Origin: UMGS973 sp964507795 | Lineage (GTDB): Bacteria; Bacillota; Clostridia; Peptostreptococcales; Anaerovoracaceae | Assembly: GCA_964507795.1 (NCBI GenBank) | Contig: CAZDQV010000001.1 | Location: forward strand, 1 to 64,000 | Length of the DNA: 64,000 nucleotides | Direction of reading: 5' to 3' | Shown: positions 53,601 to 63,173 of the stretch, in pieces | Layout of the letters: each line of letters starts with the position of its first letter | Numbering within the stretch: position 1 is the first letter of the stretch | Translations under genes and position numbers: made by a program | Notes under the pieces: generated by a model | Databases searched by the model: none | Told to the model about the DNA's origin: nothing | Seen by the model: the letters and a program-made list of their open reading frames with translations, nothing else

Positions 53601-55325
53601 ATGATGAACAAACGTAAAAGAATATTGATAATTGATGACGACAAAATCAATAGAATTGTAATTGCAGGTTCACTTGAATCAAACTATGATATAGTTGAGA
53701 TGGCAGGCATAGAGCAGGCGGCGGCACTTGATCCCGGACAAAAGAAGCGTATAGACCTTATAATCATAGACATGTTCCTCAAAAAAGACGGCTTCTGGGA
53801 ATTTATGAAGTGGCTCAAAAAAGATAAAGACTGCGCTCACATACCTGTGATAGTTATACTTGCGCCTGATACAGACAATATGTTTATTGAACGTGCAGGT
53901 ATGCTTGGAGCTACTGAGTTCATAACCAGACCTTTTTCTGAGTATGCCATAAACATGCGTGTCCAAAAAATCATAAACACAAACAACACTTCAGACATTT
54001 CAGGCACCGGCGATTGCAAAGCGGGAGGCAGAATGTCTGCATACCTTGAATTCGAAAGACTCAAATCAGATTTTTTCCTTTCGCAGGCAAAAGAAACCTG
54101 GTTTGAATACAGTTTCGATACTTCCGTACTTGAACTCTCAAGAGAGACGGCGGAGGCATTGGAAATCCCGTATGTCATAGAGAAACCGTTTGAAAACCCG
54201 ACAATCAAATCGTTTTTTGCCGATGATCAGCATCTGAAGATAATAGAGGAACTCGAAAGTCTCTCGGCAGAGAATACTTTTTATGAAGAAGAGCTGCAAC
54301 TTGATACTGCAACAGGCAAACAATGGTTCAAACTGTCCATGTGTATAATGTGGTCGGCAGACAAAAACAGACCGCTGTCAGCATTCGGAAAGCTTGATGA
54401 TATTAACGGTGGATACAGCAAACTGCAGGGATTTTACAGCAGCTATGCGAAGACAAAGAACTTCAGGAGTCAGAATCCTGAAGTTACAACAGCACAGATG
54501 TCGGCAATGATAGAATATTTCAAGGGAATGTTTGAGATTGTACGGCTTGTTGATCCAAAAGTATGTATGCAATTTGAAGTAAACAACGGCAGGATATCCA
54601 TAGGCAAACCGCAAAGATGCTATACAACATGGAACAAAACCAGCCGGTGTGAAAATTGTATATCAAGGGCAGCAGAGCATACAGGCAAAGCCGTGACCAG
54701 GCTCGAATTTACAGAAAACAGAGTATACAATATCTCGGCGGCATATATAACCGTTGACGGTAAAGCATATGTTTTAGAGCTTGCTTCCCCTGTCAACTAT
54801 GAGGAAATGATGGCTCCGGACGACAAAAACAAGCTGCTCAATGCAATTGCGGTGCACAACAGGCAGCTTTACATAGATCCGGTAACACAGGTATATAACC
54901 GCAGATATTATGATGACAAACTTCGCGAAAAAAACGGCGACTTCACCTTGGCAATGCTTGACGTGGACAATTTCAAACTTGTAAATGACAGATTCGGTCA
55001 TATCGCAGGAGACGAGGCACTTGCTGCCATAGCGGGAGCAATCAGAAAAACCGTCAGATCAGGAGATGATGTGGTTCGCTTTGGTGGAGATGAATTCCTT
55101 ATTCGGTTTGACGATATGCCCGAGGACATGCTCTTGGCAAAACTTGAACAGATATTACATGCTGTTGAGAATATCAGACTTGAAAATTATCCTGATATGA
55201 GGCTTACAGTCAGCATAGGAGGAACTTATGCCCAGGGTATACTTTCGCAGATTCTGCGAAAAGCAGATATGGCCATGTACAAAGCCAAGGACAAACGTAA
55301 CAGTGTATGCACATACAGCGATTAA
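53601..55325 (+). CDS. Receiver-domain diguanylate cyclase
   Basis: A 574-residue cytoplasmic response regulator that should make cyclic di-GMP. The receiver is at residues about 8-125 (ILIIDDDKINR, Asp in IIIDMFLKKDGF, turn ITRPFS). A PAS-like middle follows, including a Cys-rich part (CYTTWNKTSRCENC). The GGDEF domain starts at DPVTQVYNRRYYDD and has the intact catalytic loop VRFGGDEFLIRF near 495. Start ATG 53601 or 53604 follows AGGA. The next gene, 27 nt on, is a c-di-GMP phosphodiesterase, so synthesis and breakdown are encoded together. Confidence 0.92.
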   Translation: MMNKRKRILIIDDDKINRIVIAGSLESNYDIVEMAGIEQAAALDPGQKKRIDLIIIDMFLKKDGFWEFMKWLKKDKDCAHIPVIVILAPDTDNMFIERAGMLGATEFITRPFSEYAINMRVQKIINTNNTSDISGTGDCKAGGRMSAYLEFERLKSDFFLSQAKETWFEYSFDTSVLELSRETAEALEIPYVIEKPFENPTIKSFFADDQHLKIIEELESLSAENTFYEEELQLDTATGKQWFKLSMCIMWSADKNRPLSAFGKLDDINGGYSKLQGFYSSYAKTKNFRSQNPEVTTAQMSAMIEYFKGMFEIVRLVDPKVCMQFEVNNGRISIGKPQRCYTTWNKTSRCENCISRAAEHTGKAVTRLEFTENRVYNISAAYITVDGKAYVLELASPVNYEEMMAPDDKNKLLNAIAVHNRQLYIDPVTQVYNRRYYDDKLREKNGDFTLAMLDVDNFKLVNDRFGHIAGDEALAAIAGAIRKTVRSGDDVVRFGGDEFLIRFDDMPEDMLLAKLEQILHAVENIRLENYPDMRLTVSIGGTYAQGILSQILRKADMAMYKAKDKRNSVCTYSD

Positions 55326-55352
55326 AATTCACACAAATACTGGAGAGGAGAT

Positions 55353-58300
55353 ATGGAAAAGAAACATATTAGGGACAATTTCATATTAAAAGACATCATA
55401 ATGATGCTCCTTGTGCTGATTGCGAGTCTGGTAATCATTTTTGCGGCTTATCAGGACAGACTCGGAGTTGTATCTCAACAGGGAGTAGAGGAAATGCTCC
55501 GGGAATCTGTTGGAGCACAGCGGGTTGCAATGGAAGAGCGGATTGATGCGGGATTTCAGCAACTGACAGTTGTAGGCAGTGAACTCAAAAAAAATCTGGA
55601 AGAACTCTCTGACGCCGAGCTTTCCGAAAGGCTGAACGAAATTACAATCGACAGTCTCTTTGATGAACTTGCATTCTGCCAAAGCGATGGCCGACTTGTA
55701 TATAACGATGGTATTGTTGCAGACTGTTCAGAGCGTGATTATTTCCAAAAAGCCATCAGCGGTGAAAAAAACATCGAACTTCTTTCAGAAGAGAACCGAA
55801 GCAACAGACATATCTTTGTTTTTGCGCAGCCTGTTTACAAAAACAAAAAAATCATAGGCGTTGTTGTTGCGACCAGAAGCCTTGAAAGCATCACAGCAGA
55901 TTTGGAAAGACAGGAATTCAGTAAAGGACAGTATGAATTTCTCTGCTATGAAGACGGAGAAATTATTACACATGTATATGGTGATATGCCAGATATAGAC
56001 TCGGATGCTGACCTGATAGGAAAAAACATAGACAGTTTTTTCAGAAATGGTGAAGAAGCTTTGGGCAAAAGCAGCTTCTATACATATGAAGGGGAAGAAT
56101 ATTACGGAATATATACTTCGTCAGGAATCGATGGCGTATATATTTTCAGTGCTCTTCCGGAAGGCAATATAAGCAAGCTTGCCGGAGTTACCCGGAAATG
56201 GAGCATTGTTATAGTTGCCATAGCATTCGTACTGACTGTTATCGTGTCATCCATAATGATATGGCACCTCAAAAAGAAAATCATAATTGCACAAAAAAAA
56301 GAATCAGACCGTAAAGATAAGCTCGAAAAATATTACAGCTTTCAAAACAAGCGGTTTATGGGTCGTCACAGCAGCCTGCTGCGTACTTTTTACTTTAACC
56401 TTACGCGTAATATATGCAGCCAGGAAAGTAAAGGCATACTGGATACAGGTTCAGAATTTGAAAATGGCATGAGCATCAGCAAGGTATGTGAAATCATATG
56501 CAGCCGGATTCATCCGAACGAAAAAGAAAAATTCCTTAAAATCATGTCAAGAGACAGCCTGACTGATGCACTCAAGGCTGGAATATCTACAGTCAAAGAC
56601 AATTTTCTCTTTGACTACAGGGGATTTGGATATATATGGATTAACGTCTCGGCTGACCTTGTAATTAACCCTATGACAGATGAACTGGAAGCGGTTTTGT
56701 CTGCCTCTGTCATAAACAGCGAAAAAAGAATAGAACAGATAGGCAAAAAACTCATAACTGAGAAATTTGACACTGTAGCACTGATAGATGCGGCAACAGG
56801 TTATCTGCACACTGTCAAAGATCTTGAAAAATTCGGGACGGAGTCTGCCGAAGAAATGAAACTATCCCGGGTTGTATATGAAAAAAGTATTTGCGAGAAA
56901 CTGCAAAATATGCTTTCCGAAAGCTTTTTTAATCAGATCAAAGAAAAAGTAAGGCTTGAAACAGTTTTAAATGAACTTGAAAATAACAAAGATTACAGCG
57001 TAGCGATTCATGTCCTCAATGAAAAACAAAAAGAAGTACAACATTATCAGATCAGATATTCATACCTTGATGAATACAGAGAAAGCATCATGATTTTCAC
57101 TGAAGACATTACAGACATACTTGAAAGCAGATTTGATATTGAGACAGGGTTGTACAATACAATAGGATTTTACGAGACTGTTGAAAACTGGATAAAAACC
57201 AACCCAGATAGAAAATTCCGTGTAATCAGATATCACATCGATGGATTTATAAATATAAATGCCACATACGGATACGAAGAAGGCAACCGCCTCATTAGAG
57301 ATATTGGAGAATATATGCGTACTCACAGCGGCAAAGACAGTATTGCGGGGCATATCAACTCCGACTATTTCATACAATTCTGCTTTGAAGAATGTATCAG
57401 TCCGGAAGAGTATTATGCACAATTCCTCAAACACTTTGAGGATTATGACCTGCCTTATCCTGTGGCTTTCAAGATAGGAGTATATGATTTGTGTGAACCT
57501 AATTGTGATATTCAGATTATGAGTTACAAGGCTCATCTTGCCATTCAGGCGATTGAAGGTGATTTTTCGAAAAGCATAGAATATTACCGCAAAGGAATGA
57601 TGGAAGCTACTCACGAAGAACACCAGATGCTTACAGAAGTAGGCGATTCAATTAAAAATGAACAGTTTGAAATCTGGTTCCAGCCGCAGATAGATTACAG
57701 CAATGGAGACATTATAGGTGCGGAGGCTCTCGTGAGATGGCGACATCCGAAACTTGGATTCCTGTATCCAGGCGAATTTATACCTATTCTTGAACGAAGC
57801 AAACAGATATCAGTGCTGGATGAATACATATGGAATAAAGCAGGAGAATATCTGGGCAGATGGAACGACCAGGGCATAGGCATTCCTTTGTCGGTAAATG
57901 TATCTCGAATGGATATAAATGATCCGAATTTATATGATACTCTGGAGGGTATAGTTAAAAAATATAATATTCCTCCTTGCATGTTCAGACTTGAAATCAC
58001 AGAAAGTGCATACATGCAGCAGCCTGAAAACCTTGCAGTTGCAGTAAGAAACCTCAGAAACAAGGGATTTGTCGTTGAGATGGATGACTTCGGAAGCGGA
58101 TATTCGTCACTTAATGCTCTAAAGGATTTGGAGATAGACGTGCTCAAGCTCGACATGAAGCTTGTTTCAGAAATAGGAACAGGCAACCGCAAAAACGAGG
58201 ACATATTAAAAGCTGTAGTACAAATGGCATTTGCACTGAATATGTCTGTTATTGCAGAAGGAGTTGAAACCAAAGTGCAGGCTGATTACCTCAAATCCAT

Positions 58301-58391
58301 CGACTGCACAGATATGCAGGGGTATTTTTTCAGCAGACCTATAACAGCAAACCAGATGGAATCCATATTAAAAAACAAAAAACAAAGCTAA
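55353..58391 (+). CDS. Membrane-bound EAL phosphodiesterase with degenerate GGDEF domain
   Basis: A 1012-residue sensor enzyme. Helix 1 lies at residues about 12-32, an external dCache-like domain to about 285 (RDYFQKAISGEKN, PVYKNKKIIGVVVATRSLE), helix 2 near 290-310, and then PAS-like sequence. The GGDEF domain is degenerate: the loop reads HINSDYFIQF instead of GGDEF. The EAL domain looks active: GAEALVRWRHP near 789, RLEITESAYM, EMDDFGSGYSSL near 911, KLDMKL, IAEGVET and QGYFFSRP. It should hydrolyse c-di-GMP, the degenerate half perhaps sensing GTP. It follows the cyclase gene. Confidence 0.93.
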   Translation: MEKKHIRDNFILKDIIMMLLVLIASLVIIFAAYQDRLGVVSQQGVEEMLRESVGAQRVAMEERIDAGFQQLTVVGSELKKNLEELSDAELSERLNEITIDSLFDELAFCQSDGRLVYNDGIVADCSERDYFQKAISGEKNIELLSEENRSNRHIFVFAQPVYKNKKIIGVVVATRSLESITADLERQEFSKGQYEFLCYEDGEIITHVYGDMPDIDSDADLIGKNIDSFFRNGEEALGKSSFYTYEGEEYYGIYTSSGIDGVYIFSALPEGNISKLAGVTRKWSIVIVAIAFVLTVIVSSIMIWHLKKKIIIAQKKESDRKDKLEKYYSFQNKRFMGRHSSLLRTFYFNLTRNICSQESKGILDTGSEFENGMSISKVCEIICSRIHPNEKEKFLKIMSRDSLTDALKAGISTVKDNFLFDYRGFGYIWINVSADLVINPMTDELEAVLSASVINSEKRIEQIGKKLITEKFDTVALIDAATGYLHTVKDLEKFGTESAEEMKLSRVVYEKSICEKLQNMLSESFFNQIKEKVRLETVLNELENNKDYSVAIHVLNEKQKEVQHYQIRYSYLDEYRESIMIFTEDITDILESRFDIETGLYNTIGFYETVENWIKTNPDRKFRVIRYHIDGFININATYGYEEGNRLIRDIGEYMRTHSGKDSIAGHINSDYFIQFCFEECISPEEYYAQFLKHFEDYDLPYPVAFKIGVYDLCEPNCDIQIMSYKAHLAIQAIEGDFSKSIEYYRKGMMEATHEEHQMLTEVGDSIKNEQFEIWFQPQIDYSNGDIIGAEALVRWRHPKLGFLYPGEFIPILERSKQISVLDEYIWNKAGEYLGRWNDQGIGIPLSVNVSRMDINDPNLYDTLEGIVKKYNIPPCMFRLEITESAYMQQPENLAVAVRNLRNKGFVVEMDDFGSGYSSLNALKDLEIDVLKLDMKLVSEIGTGNRKNEDILKAVVQMAFALNMSVIAEGVETKVQADYLKSIDCTDMQGYFFSRPITANQMESILKNKKQS

Positions 58392-58404
58392 TAAACATAA
58401 GCAT

Positions 58405-58457
58405 AAACACAGAAGAGCATGCAATACAGGATTTGCATCTTTTCTGTGTTTTTGTTG
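58405..58457 (+). terminator. Terminator after the phosphodiesterase gene
   Basis: AAACACAGAAGA pairs with TCTTTTCTGTGTTT, with ATGCAA/TTGCAT inside, followed by a T-run. Confidence 0.82.
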
Positions 58458-58484
58458 ACAAATGAGGCAAAAGTGTGGTAAAAT
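58455..58484 (+). promoter_or_regulatory. Promoter of the NlpC/P60 gene
   Basis: TTGACA (58455-58460), an 18-bp spacer and TAAAAT (58479-58484), with TGTGG before the -10. Confidence 0.78.
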
Positions 58485-58526
58485 CTTGTCAAAAGTTATT
58501 CTAACAAGATACGAGAGATTTTATTT

Positions 58527-59549
58527 ATGAAAAAATTGTTAAGTATAATTACATCATTTGCTTTGATGTTTTCATTACCTGCGGCAGCATATGCAGATGT
58601 GCAGACCAAAGCTTCAACAGACAGCATTACACTCAGCTGGGAACAGGATGAGAAAGCTACAGGTTACTATGTGTATTCGAGTGACAAAAAATCCGATTAC
58701 TACTCACTTGAAGACGTAGTCGTAGGCAGTGACAATACACAATATGTTTTTACAGGGCTGGACAGAGACAAAACATACTGGTACAAGGTAAGAGCATACT
58801 ATATCACAGACAATGATTTTATATTCGGAGAGTATTCAGATCCTGTTAATGAGCGTGTTAAGCTTGAAGCTCCTCAGGATGTTGGTGCAAAGGCTGTATC
58901 TGACAGCGCTATCAGAATTTCATGGGACAGGGTTGCAGATGCGGATGGATACAAAATATACAGATATAATTCTTCAAAAGAGAAATATACATGCATCAAG
59001 ACAGTCGATGCAGATACGACTTCATACAAAAACACAGGACTTTTTGCTGAAACCAAAAAATCATACAAAGTTGCAGCATATACCAAAGACGGAAGCAGAG
59101 TATATGTCGGTTACAAATCAGACAAAGCTTCTGCAACAACCGACAAAGCGGAAGGTGTGGATGCTCTTATGGACAAGGCCAGGTCAAAACTTGGATGTGC
59201 CTATGTTTCGGGAGCTGCAGGCCCAAGCAGCTTTGACTGCTCAGGATACGTACACTGGGTATTCAAAACATCCGGAGTATCGTCAGTGAAATTCTCAAGA
59301 TCATCAGCACAGGGAATTTACAGCAGCATCAAAAAATATGACATAGGCAGTACTTCACTGTCAAAAGCACGCAAAGGTGATATATTGTTCTTTGGAAGCG
59401 GCAAATCTAACATATGGCACACATCCATATACTACGGGAACAGTAAGCATATCCATGCTTTTTCAACATGGGGCAGAGTTGCAATCAATCCGGTGAGTAT
59501 GTCTACAACCAACAAAAAACTTGTGGCGATTGTAAGGCTGCCGATGTAA
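58527..59549 (+). CDS. Secreted NlpC/P60 peptidoglycan hydrolase with FN3 domains
   Basis: A 340-residue exported protein. The signal peptide (KKLLSIITSFALMFSLPAAAYA) ends near residue 23. Two fibronectin-III-like domains follow (TDSITLSWEQDEKATGYYVY; DSAIRISWDRVADADGYKIY). The C-terminal NlpC/P60 domain has Cys238 in SSFDCSGYVHW, His298 in NIWHTSIYYG and a further His in HIHAFSTWG, the family's cysteine-peptidase triad. It probably trims the peptide bridges of the wall. It is monocistronic between two terminators. Confidence 0.93.
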   Translation: MKKLLSIITSFALMFSLPAAAYADVQTKASTDSITLSWEQDEKATGYYVYSSDKKSDYYSLEDVVVGSDNTQYVFTGLDRDKTYWYKVRAYYITDNDFIFGEYSDPVNERVKLEAPQDVGAKAVSDSAIRISWDRVADADGYKIYRYNSSKEKYTCIKTVDADTTSYKNTGLFAETKKSYKVAAYTKDGSRVYVGYKSDKASATTDKAEGVDALMDKARSKLGCAYVSGAAGPSSFDCSGYVHWVFKTSGVSSVKFSRSSAQGIYSSIKKYDIGSTSLSKARKGDILFFGSGKSNIWHTSIYYGNSKHIHAFSTWGRVAINPVSMSTTNKKLVAIVRLPM

Positions 59550-59612
59550 TAGTGAGTTGACTGTAAAGGCAAATGAAAGAATGCGTAAGATATAAATAAC
59601 GTGCATAAGGTA

Positions 59613-59633
59613 GGCGGCCGGTGGCCGCCTTTT
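59613..59633 (+). terminator. Terminator after the NlpC/P60 gene
   Basis: GGCGGCC-GGT-GGCCGCC followed by TTTT; a very stable compact hairpin. Confidence 0.92.
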
Positions 59634-59655
59634 GTAGTTGATTTGAATTATAATT

Positions 59656-60294
59656 TTACTCCGGTTTGTCAGGCTCATCAAGGTCAGCAATCATCTTGAC
59701 TTCGCTGACGGCGAGGGCGAGCTGGAGCTTGTTATTCAGACCTGTTTTCTGGAGCATATTTGTCACATGAAATTTGACGGTGGACATTTCTATCCCCATC
59801 TCTTTTGCAATGCGGGTGTAGGACATACCACGCAGAATATAGCGGAGGACTTTCAGCTCTGTCCTTGTAAATTCAGTGCTTTTTGCGTTGCCGATTTCTA
59901 CAGGTGGCGGTGCGTCAGGAAAAACGTGTTCGCCGGCCATCGTCTGTTGAACGACTTCCATCAGGCGTGTTTGGGATGAATCCTTATACCAGAGGCTGTC
60001 TGCTCCGGCAGACTTGGCACCCTCAAGGACAGCACCATCAATCAGAGATGTTACGACAATAATCCTGATATCCGGATTCAGCGATTTAATATCGCGGACT
60101 GCAGTAAGGCCGTTTTCTCTATGCTGTGTCTGCACATCCATCAAAACAAGGTCAACAGTACTTGCACGGCAAATCTCCACCGCTTGCTTGGCGCCGGGGA
60201 TGGATGCGACAATCCGGTGTCCATCTTTCCTGGGGAAATAGCTTTCCAGCAAACTGCGAATCATAGGCTGATCCTCAACTATCATAACTTTCAT
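59656..60294 (-). CDS. LuxR/NarL-family response regulator
   Basis: A 212-residue regulator with a receiver (KVMIVEDQPMI, Asp in LVLMDVQTQHREN near 53, Lys in WYKDSS) and a LuxR-type helix-turn-helix (FTRTELKVLRYILRGMSYTRIAKEMGIEMSTVKFHVTNMLQKTGL). It is the last gene of a three-gene operon with a soluble kinase and a membrane pseudo-kinase, overlapping the kinase by 4 nt. The divergent pseudo-receiver/SPFH genes are its likely target by position. Confidence 0.94.
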   Translation of the reverse strand: MKVMIVEDQPMIRSLLESYFPRKDGHRIVASIPGAKQAVEICRASTVDLVLMDVQTQHRENGLTAVRDIKSLNPDIRIIVVTSLIDGAVLEGAKSAGADSLWYKDSSQTRLMEVVQQTMAGEHVFPDAPPPVEIGNAKSTEFTRTELKVLRYILRGMSYTRIAKEMGIEMSTVKFHVTNMLQKTGLNNKLQLALAVSEVKMIADLDEPDKPE

Positions 60295-61274
60295 TGTTTG
60301 ATTTCCTCCTCTCTGGGCAGATTGAGAATAAGTTTGAAATCAGGCAGACTCTCAATCTTCATACTGCCGCCCGATTCTTCTACATGATGGCGAAGCATGG
60401 ATAGGCCGCCGCCTTCCAGAATTTCTTTGACAGGCGGCGCACCGTTGTTGGTTAGAACGATTTCTTCGAATCCCGGCCTCCTATTAAAGGACATATACAG
60501 CTTTGTGCCGTCGGCATGCCGTACGCAGTTTGTACTGCACTCGATAATTGCAAGAGCAATCAGTGTCCGATTTTGAGGCAGTATTGGCAGAACCGGGATG
60601 TTTTCACATACAGTCTCCGGATTTCTATTTAACAGTACATTGACACCCATTTCGCGAGACTTGCTGATAGCTGCATCCAGAGGGTTTGTTTCTTCGCGCA
60701 TCTGATTGGAACGATAGAGCACAGATATAGCCTGCTCCCAGATTTGAGCACTTGCCTGAATGTCTGCAATCTCCGGCTGCCTGAGGAGTGTGCGGCGTGC
60801 GGTAAGAATGCTGTGCCCGATATCGTCATGCACGCGAAGCTTCATTTCAAGAGTCTCTTCTTCTCTGATAATTTCAGGCATCTGCTCAAAAAGCTTCCTG
60901 AGCTGCTCGTTGACTTCTGCTAATTTTGCATTCTCTTCTTTTAGCTCTGCCTGCCTGCGTAATAGCTCCGTAACGTCAGTGGCAGTAATCTGGGTATACT
61001 CGGTACCCGCCTTCGTGAATATGTCTTCCCGTGCAAATCTGAGGGATTTGTTGTCAGGAAAACGATAGATTCCAAGTCGTAGGCTGAGGCAGGTGACATC
61101 CTCCGGCGGGTCTTTCAATGCAGATTCCATCTCTGTAAGCGTCTGTACGCCGTCGCTGCGCAGATGGTCCATCACCGCAAGCATCTTGTGATTTACGAGT
61201 CTGAGCACTCCGTTTGCATCAAAGAAGCAGACGGCAATCGGTAGGCTGTCAAAACTTTCTTTAATTCTATCCAT
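60291..61274 (-). CDS. Soluble PAS histidine kinase
   Basis: A 327-residue kinase without membrane helices. Residues about 5-110 form a PAS-like domain (LPIAVCFFDANGVLRLVNHKML). A coiled coil leads to the H-box LRVHDDIGHSILTARRTL (His near 153), and an ATPase domain follows (ALAIIECSTNCVRHADGTKL; GGGLSMLRHHVEESGG). It pairs with the LuxR-type regulator it overlaps. Because it has no membrane part, it probably receives its signal through the 7TM-PAS protein encoded 6 bp upstream. Confidence 0.88.
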   Translation of the reverse strand: MDRIKESFDSLPIAVCFFDANGVLRLVNHKMLAVMDHLRSDGVQTLTEMESALKDPPEDVTCLSLRLGIYRFPDNKSLRFAREDIFTKAGTEYTQITATDVTELLRRQAELKEENAKLAEVNEQLRKLFEQMPEIIREEETLEMKLRVHDDIGHSILTARRTLLRQPEIADIQASAQIWEQAISVLYRSNQMREETNPLDAAISKSREMGVNVLLNRNPETVCENIPVLPILPQNRTLIALAIIECSTNCVRHADGTKLYMSFNRRPGFEEIVLTNNGAPPVKEILEGGGLSMLRHHVEESGGSMKIESLPDFKLILNLPREEEIKQ

Positions 61275-61279
61275 CTGCG

Positions 61280-63013
61280 TTACCTCCTGCTTTTAGTGGA
61301 TGCTTTTTCCTTGTGAATTTTATACGTGATGTATTGCAGGCCGTCTTCGTCCTGTGACCATTCTGCAGCAGGAAACTGAGCTTTTATTGCGGCTACCTTT
61401 GCCATAATCCAATCCAAAGAGCCTGGTGTGTTAGGGGATATGACAGCCGTTTCATACTCGCCTGTTTGGAAACAAATATTAACCTCAATGTGATTTTTAA
61501 TATCACCACCAATCTCAATGGATATCAAAATAGACTCTAAGGTCTCAAGCTCCGCCTCCACGACAGCTTCAAACAGATCATAAACCAGCGTTGCCTGCGA
61601 TGCGGCAAGCGGCATGTCGCCTGTCACAAGCGCTTTGCATTCCACGCCATACAGATTCAGATTCTCCATTGACTCATTGAGACAAAGTCTGAGCTCCTGC
61701 GTGGAAATCACGCCATGTTGCGTGCCAACGAAAATCAGATTGTTTCTCCGCTTTATATATGTACCGATGACGATTACCTGTCCTAGAAGTTTTTTTGCTC
61801 TTTCCAGGTTATTTGTCTCCCGGATTTCTGTCAGCATGTCTTTTAGCATTGCAATCTGGCGAACAGTCTGGCTTTCCACCAAATCATACAGACGATTTTC
61901 CTCGGACAGCCTGAGGAGTTTCTCACGCTGTGCATTATTTGCCGCGAGAATATTACCAGTGCCACGGAGTTCATCTTGCGTATACTCCAACTCCTCTTTT
62001 AATCTGTTCAGCTCTGAAATATCCTCCTCCCAGAATACCCAGCCATCGCTCAAATGATGCCGCTTCAGAAGTATATCATTATCTAAATTGACAGTGTCCG
62101 CATCCATGTTTTGCAGCAAGTCTTTTGACAGAACATCCTGCATTGCGGCAGAAGACTGTTTCAGAACAAAATCCGTATCGGTGATTTGAATCGGCAGGCT
62201 TGCCGCCTCAAAAAGCTCGACATATCCCATATTTGATTGAATGAGCCCGCACTGGATGCAGCCTTCAAACATGGCAGCAATCAGCAGGCAATGTGTGACG
62301 GTCATATCGCCTGCAAGCATCAGAACCCAGTGGACTTTGCAGATATATAACACTGTATATATGAAAGACAGAGCAAGGGGTGCAAGCAACAGAATGCGCA
62401 CATGCCTGCTTCTGGGGATTCGGCATTTAATAAGCATCAGCGCAAAAGACCCCAGTGCACACAGGAATATCCACACAAGGATGATGTAATACCCGAGCTC
62501 GTGGTGATAGTCGATGGGCGATCTGACACTATTAGTAAAAGAGAAGACCATATGATGAAGGTCATTTGTCAGTACGAGCATAACCAGTATCGCAGACACC
62601 ACATATATAAGCCTCGCCCAATGCAGCGGCTGGTAGTTTTCTGATTTGCCAAGCGGCATACTTACAAACAATGCAGCGACAGGGATGAAGAGCATCGGAA
62701 TGTAATACAGATACCAGAGCCAGCACTTCATGTCCATGTCGTCAATGGAATAACTGATTGTTTTGAGTATCAGCCAAAGTACCATCAACCCTGCAATTGC
62801 CAGGAGATATCGCCGGATTTGAGTTTGAATGATGCGCTTTTGTGCGGAAAATCCCCATGCAAGCAGCAGAAAAATATGAATCGCCTCGCGGACATGTCCG
62901 AAACCTGATGGAAGTAACCCGTTCATGGTGAGATACCTGATACTCATTGCGGTTACGATGAGAATCAGTGCAATTAATGCCGATATTAATTTATTTCGTG
63001 TCGATTTACTCAT
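61280..63013 (-). CDS. 7TM-PAS membrane sensor, pseudo-kinase
   Basis: The 577-residue protein has an N-terminal region of about eight hydrophobic helices (residues about 10-265) resembling the 7TM histidine-kinase sensor module, a PAS-like segment (LFEAASLPIQITDTDFVLKQSS), a coiled coil, and a C-terminal part with the layout of a kinase but no recognisable H-box or ATP-binding glycines. ATG 63013 lies only 6 nt after a -10 element, so the mRNA may be leaderless. It heads the operon with the soluble kinase and regulator and probably passes its signal to them by protein contact. Confidence 0.82.
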   Translation of the reverse strand: MSKSTRNKLISALIALILIVTAMSIRYLTMNGLLPSGFGHVREAIHIFLLLAWGFSAQKRIIQTQIRRYLLAIAGLMVLWLILKTISYSIDDMDMKCWLWYLYYIPMLFIPVAALFVSMPLGKSENYQPLHWARLIYVVSAILVMLVLTNDLHHMVFSFTNSVRSPIDYHHELGYYIILVWIFLCALGSFALMLIKCRIPRSRHVRILLLAPLALSFIYTVLYICKVHWVLMLAGDMTVTHCLLIAAMFEGCIQCGLIQSNMGYVELFEAASLPIQITDTDFVLKQSSAAMQDVLSKDLLQNMDADTVNLDNDILLKRHHLSDGWVFWEEDISELNRLKEELEYTQDELRGTGNILAANNAQREKLLRLSEENRLYDLVESQTVRQIAMLKDMLTEIRETNNLERAKKLLGQVIVIGTYIKRRNNLIFVGTQHGVISTQELRLCLNESMENLNLYGVECKALVTGDMPLAASQATLVYDLFEAVVEAELETLESILISIEIGGDIKNHIEVNICFQTGEYETAVISPNTPGSLDWIMAKVAAIKAQFPAAEWSQDEDGLQYITYKIHKEKASTKSRR

Positions 63014-63019
63014 AATCCC

Positions 63020-63048
63020 ATCATACCATGCTATGAGTCAAATCACAA
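63020..63048 (-). promoter_or_regulatory. Promoter of the 7TM-PAS operon
   Basis: Minus-strand TTGTGA (63043-63048), a 17-bp spacer and TATGAT (63020-63025), ending 6 nt before the ATG. Confidence 0.62.
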
Positions 63049-63132
63049 TCTTGAGAAATCCGGCTTGAGAAAAAATTTTGACAAAACGATAAAAACCTAT
63101 CCAATTGGTGGGGGCGCCAAACCCGGATTCGG

Positions 63133-63145
63133 GATATAATGTGTG
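63133..63145 (+). promoter_or_regulatory. Probable -10 element of the pseudo-receiver/SPFH operon
   Basis: A perfect TATAAT follows the inverted repeat CCCG-GATT-CGGG. No good -35 is present at 16-18 bp, and the stretch TTGGTGGGGGCGCCAA upstream is partly self-complementary. This fits an activator-dependent promoter, perhaps controlled by the LuxR-type regulator encoded divergently. Confidence 0.45.
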
Positions 63146-63173
63146 CAAACAGGAAAGGTGGTGGCAAAGCATA

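Noticed and set aside
31257..58484. Shared TGTGGTAWAAT-like boxes in the ecfA1, adhesin and NlpC/P60 promoters as a possible common operator
   Set aside because: This is the TRTG plus -10 pattern common in Gram-positive sigma-A promoters, so no special regulator is needed.
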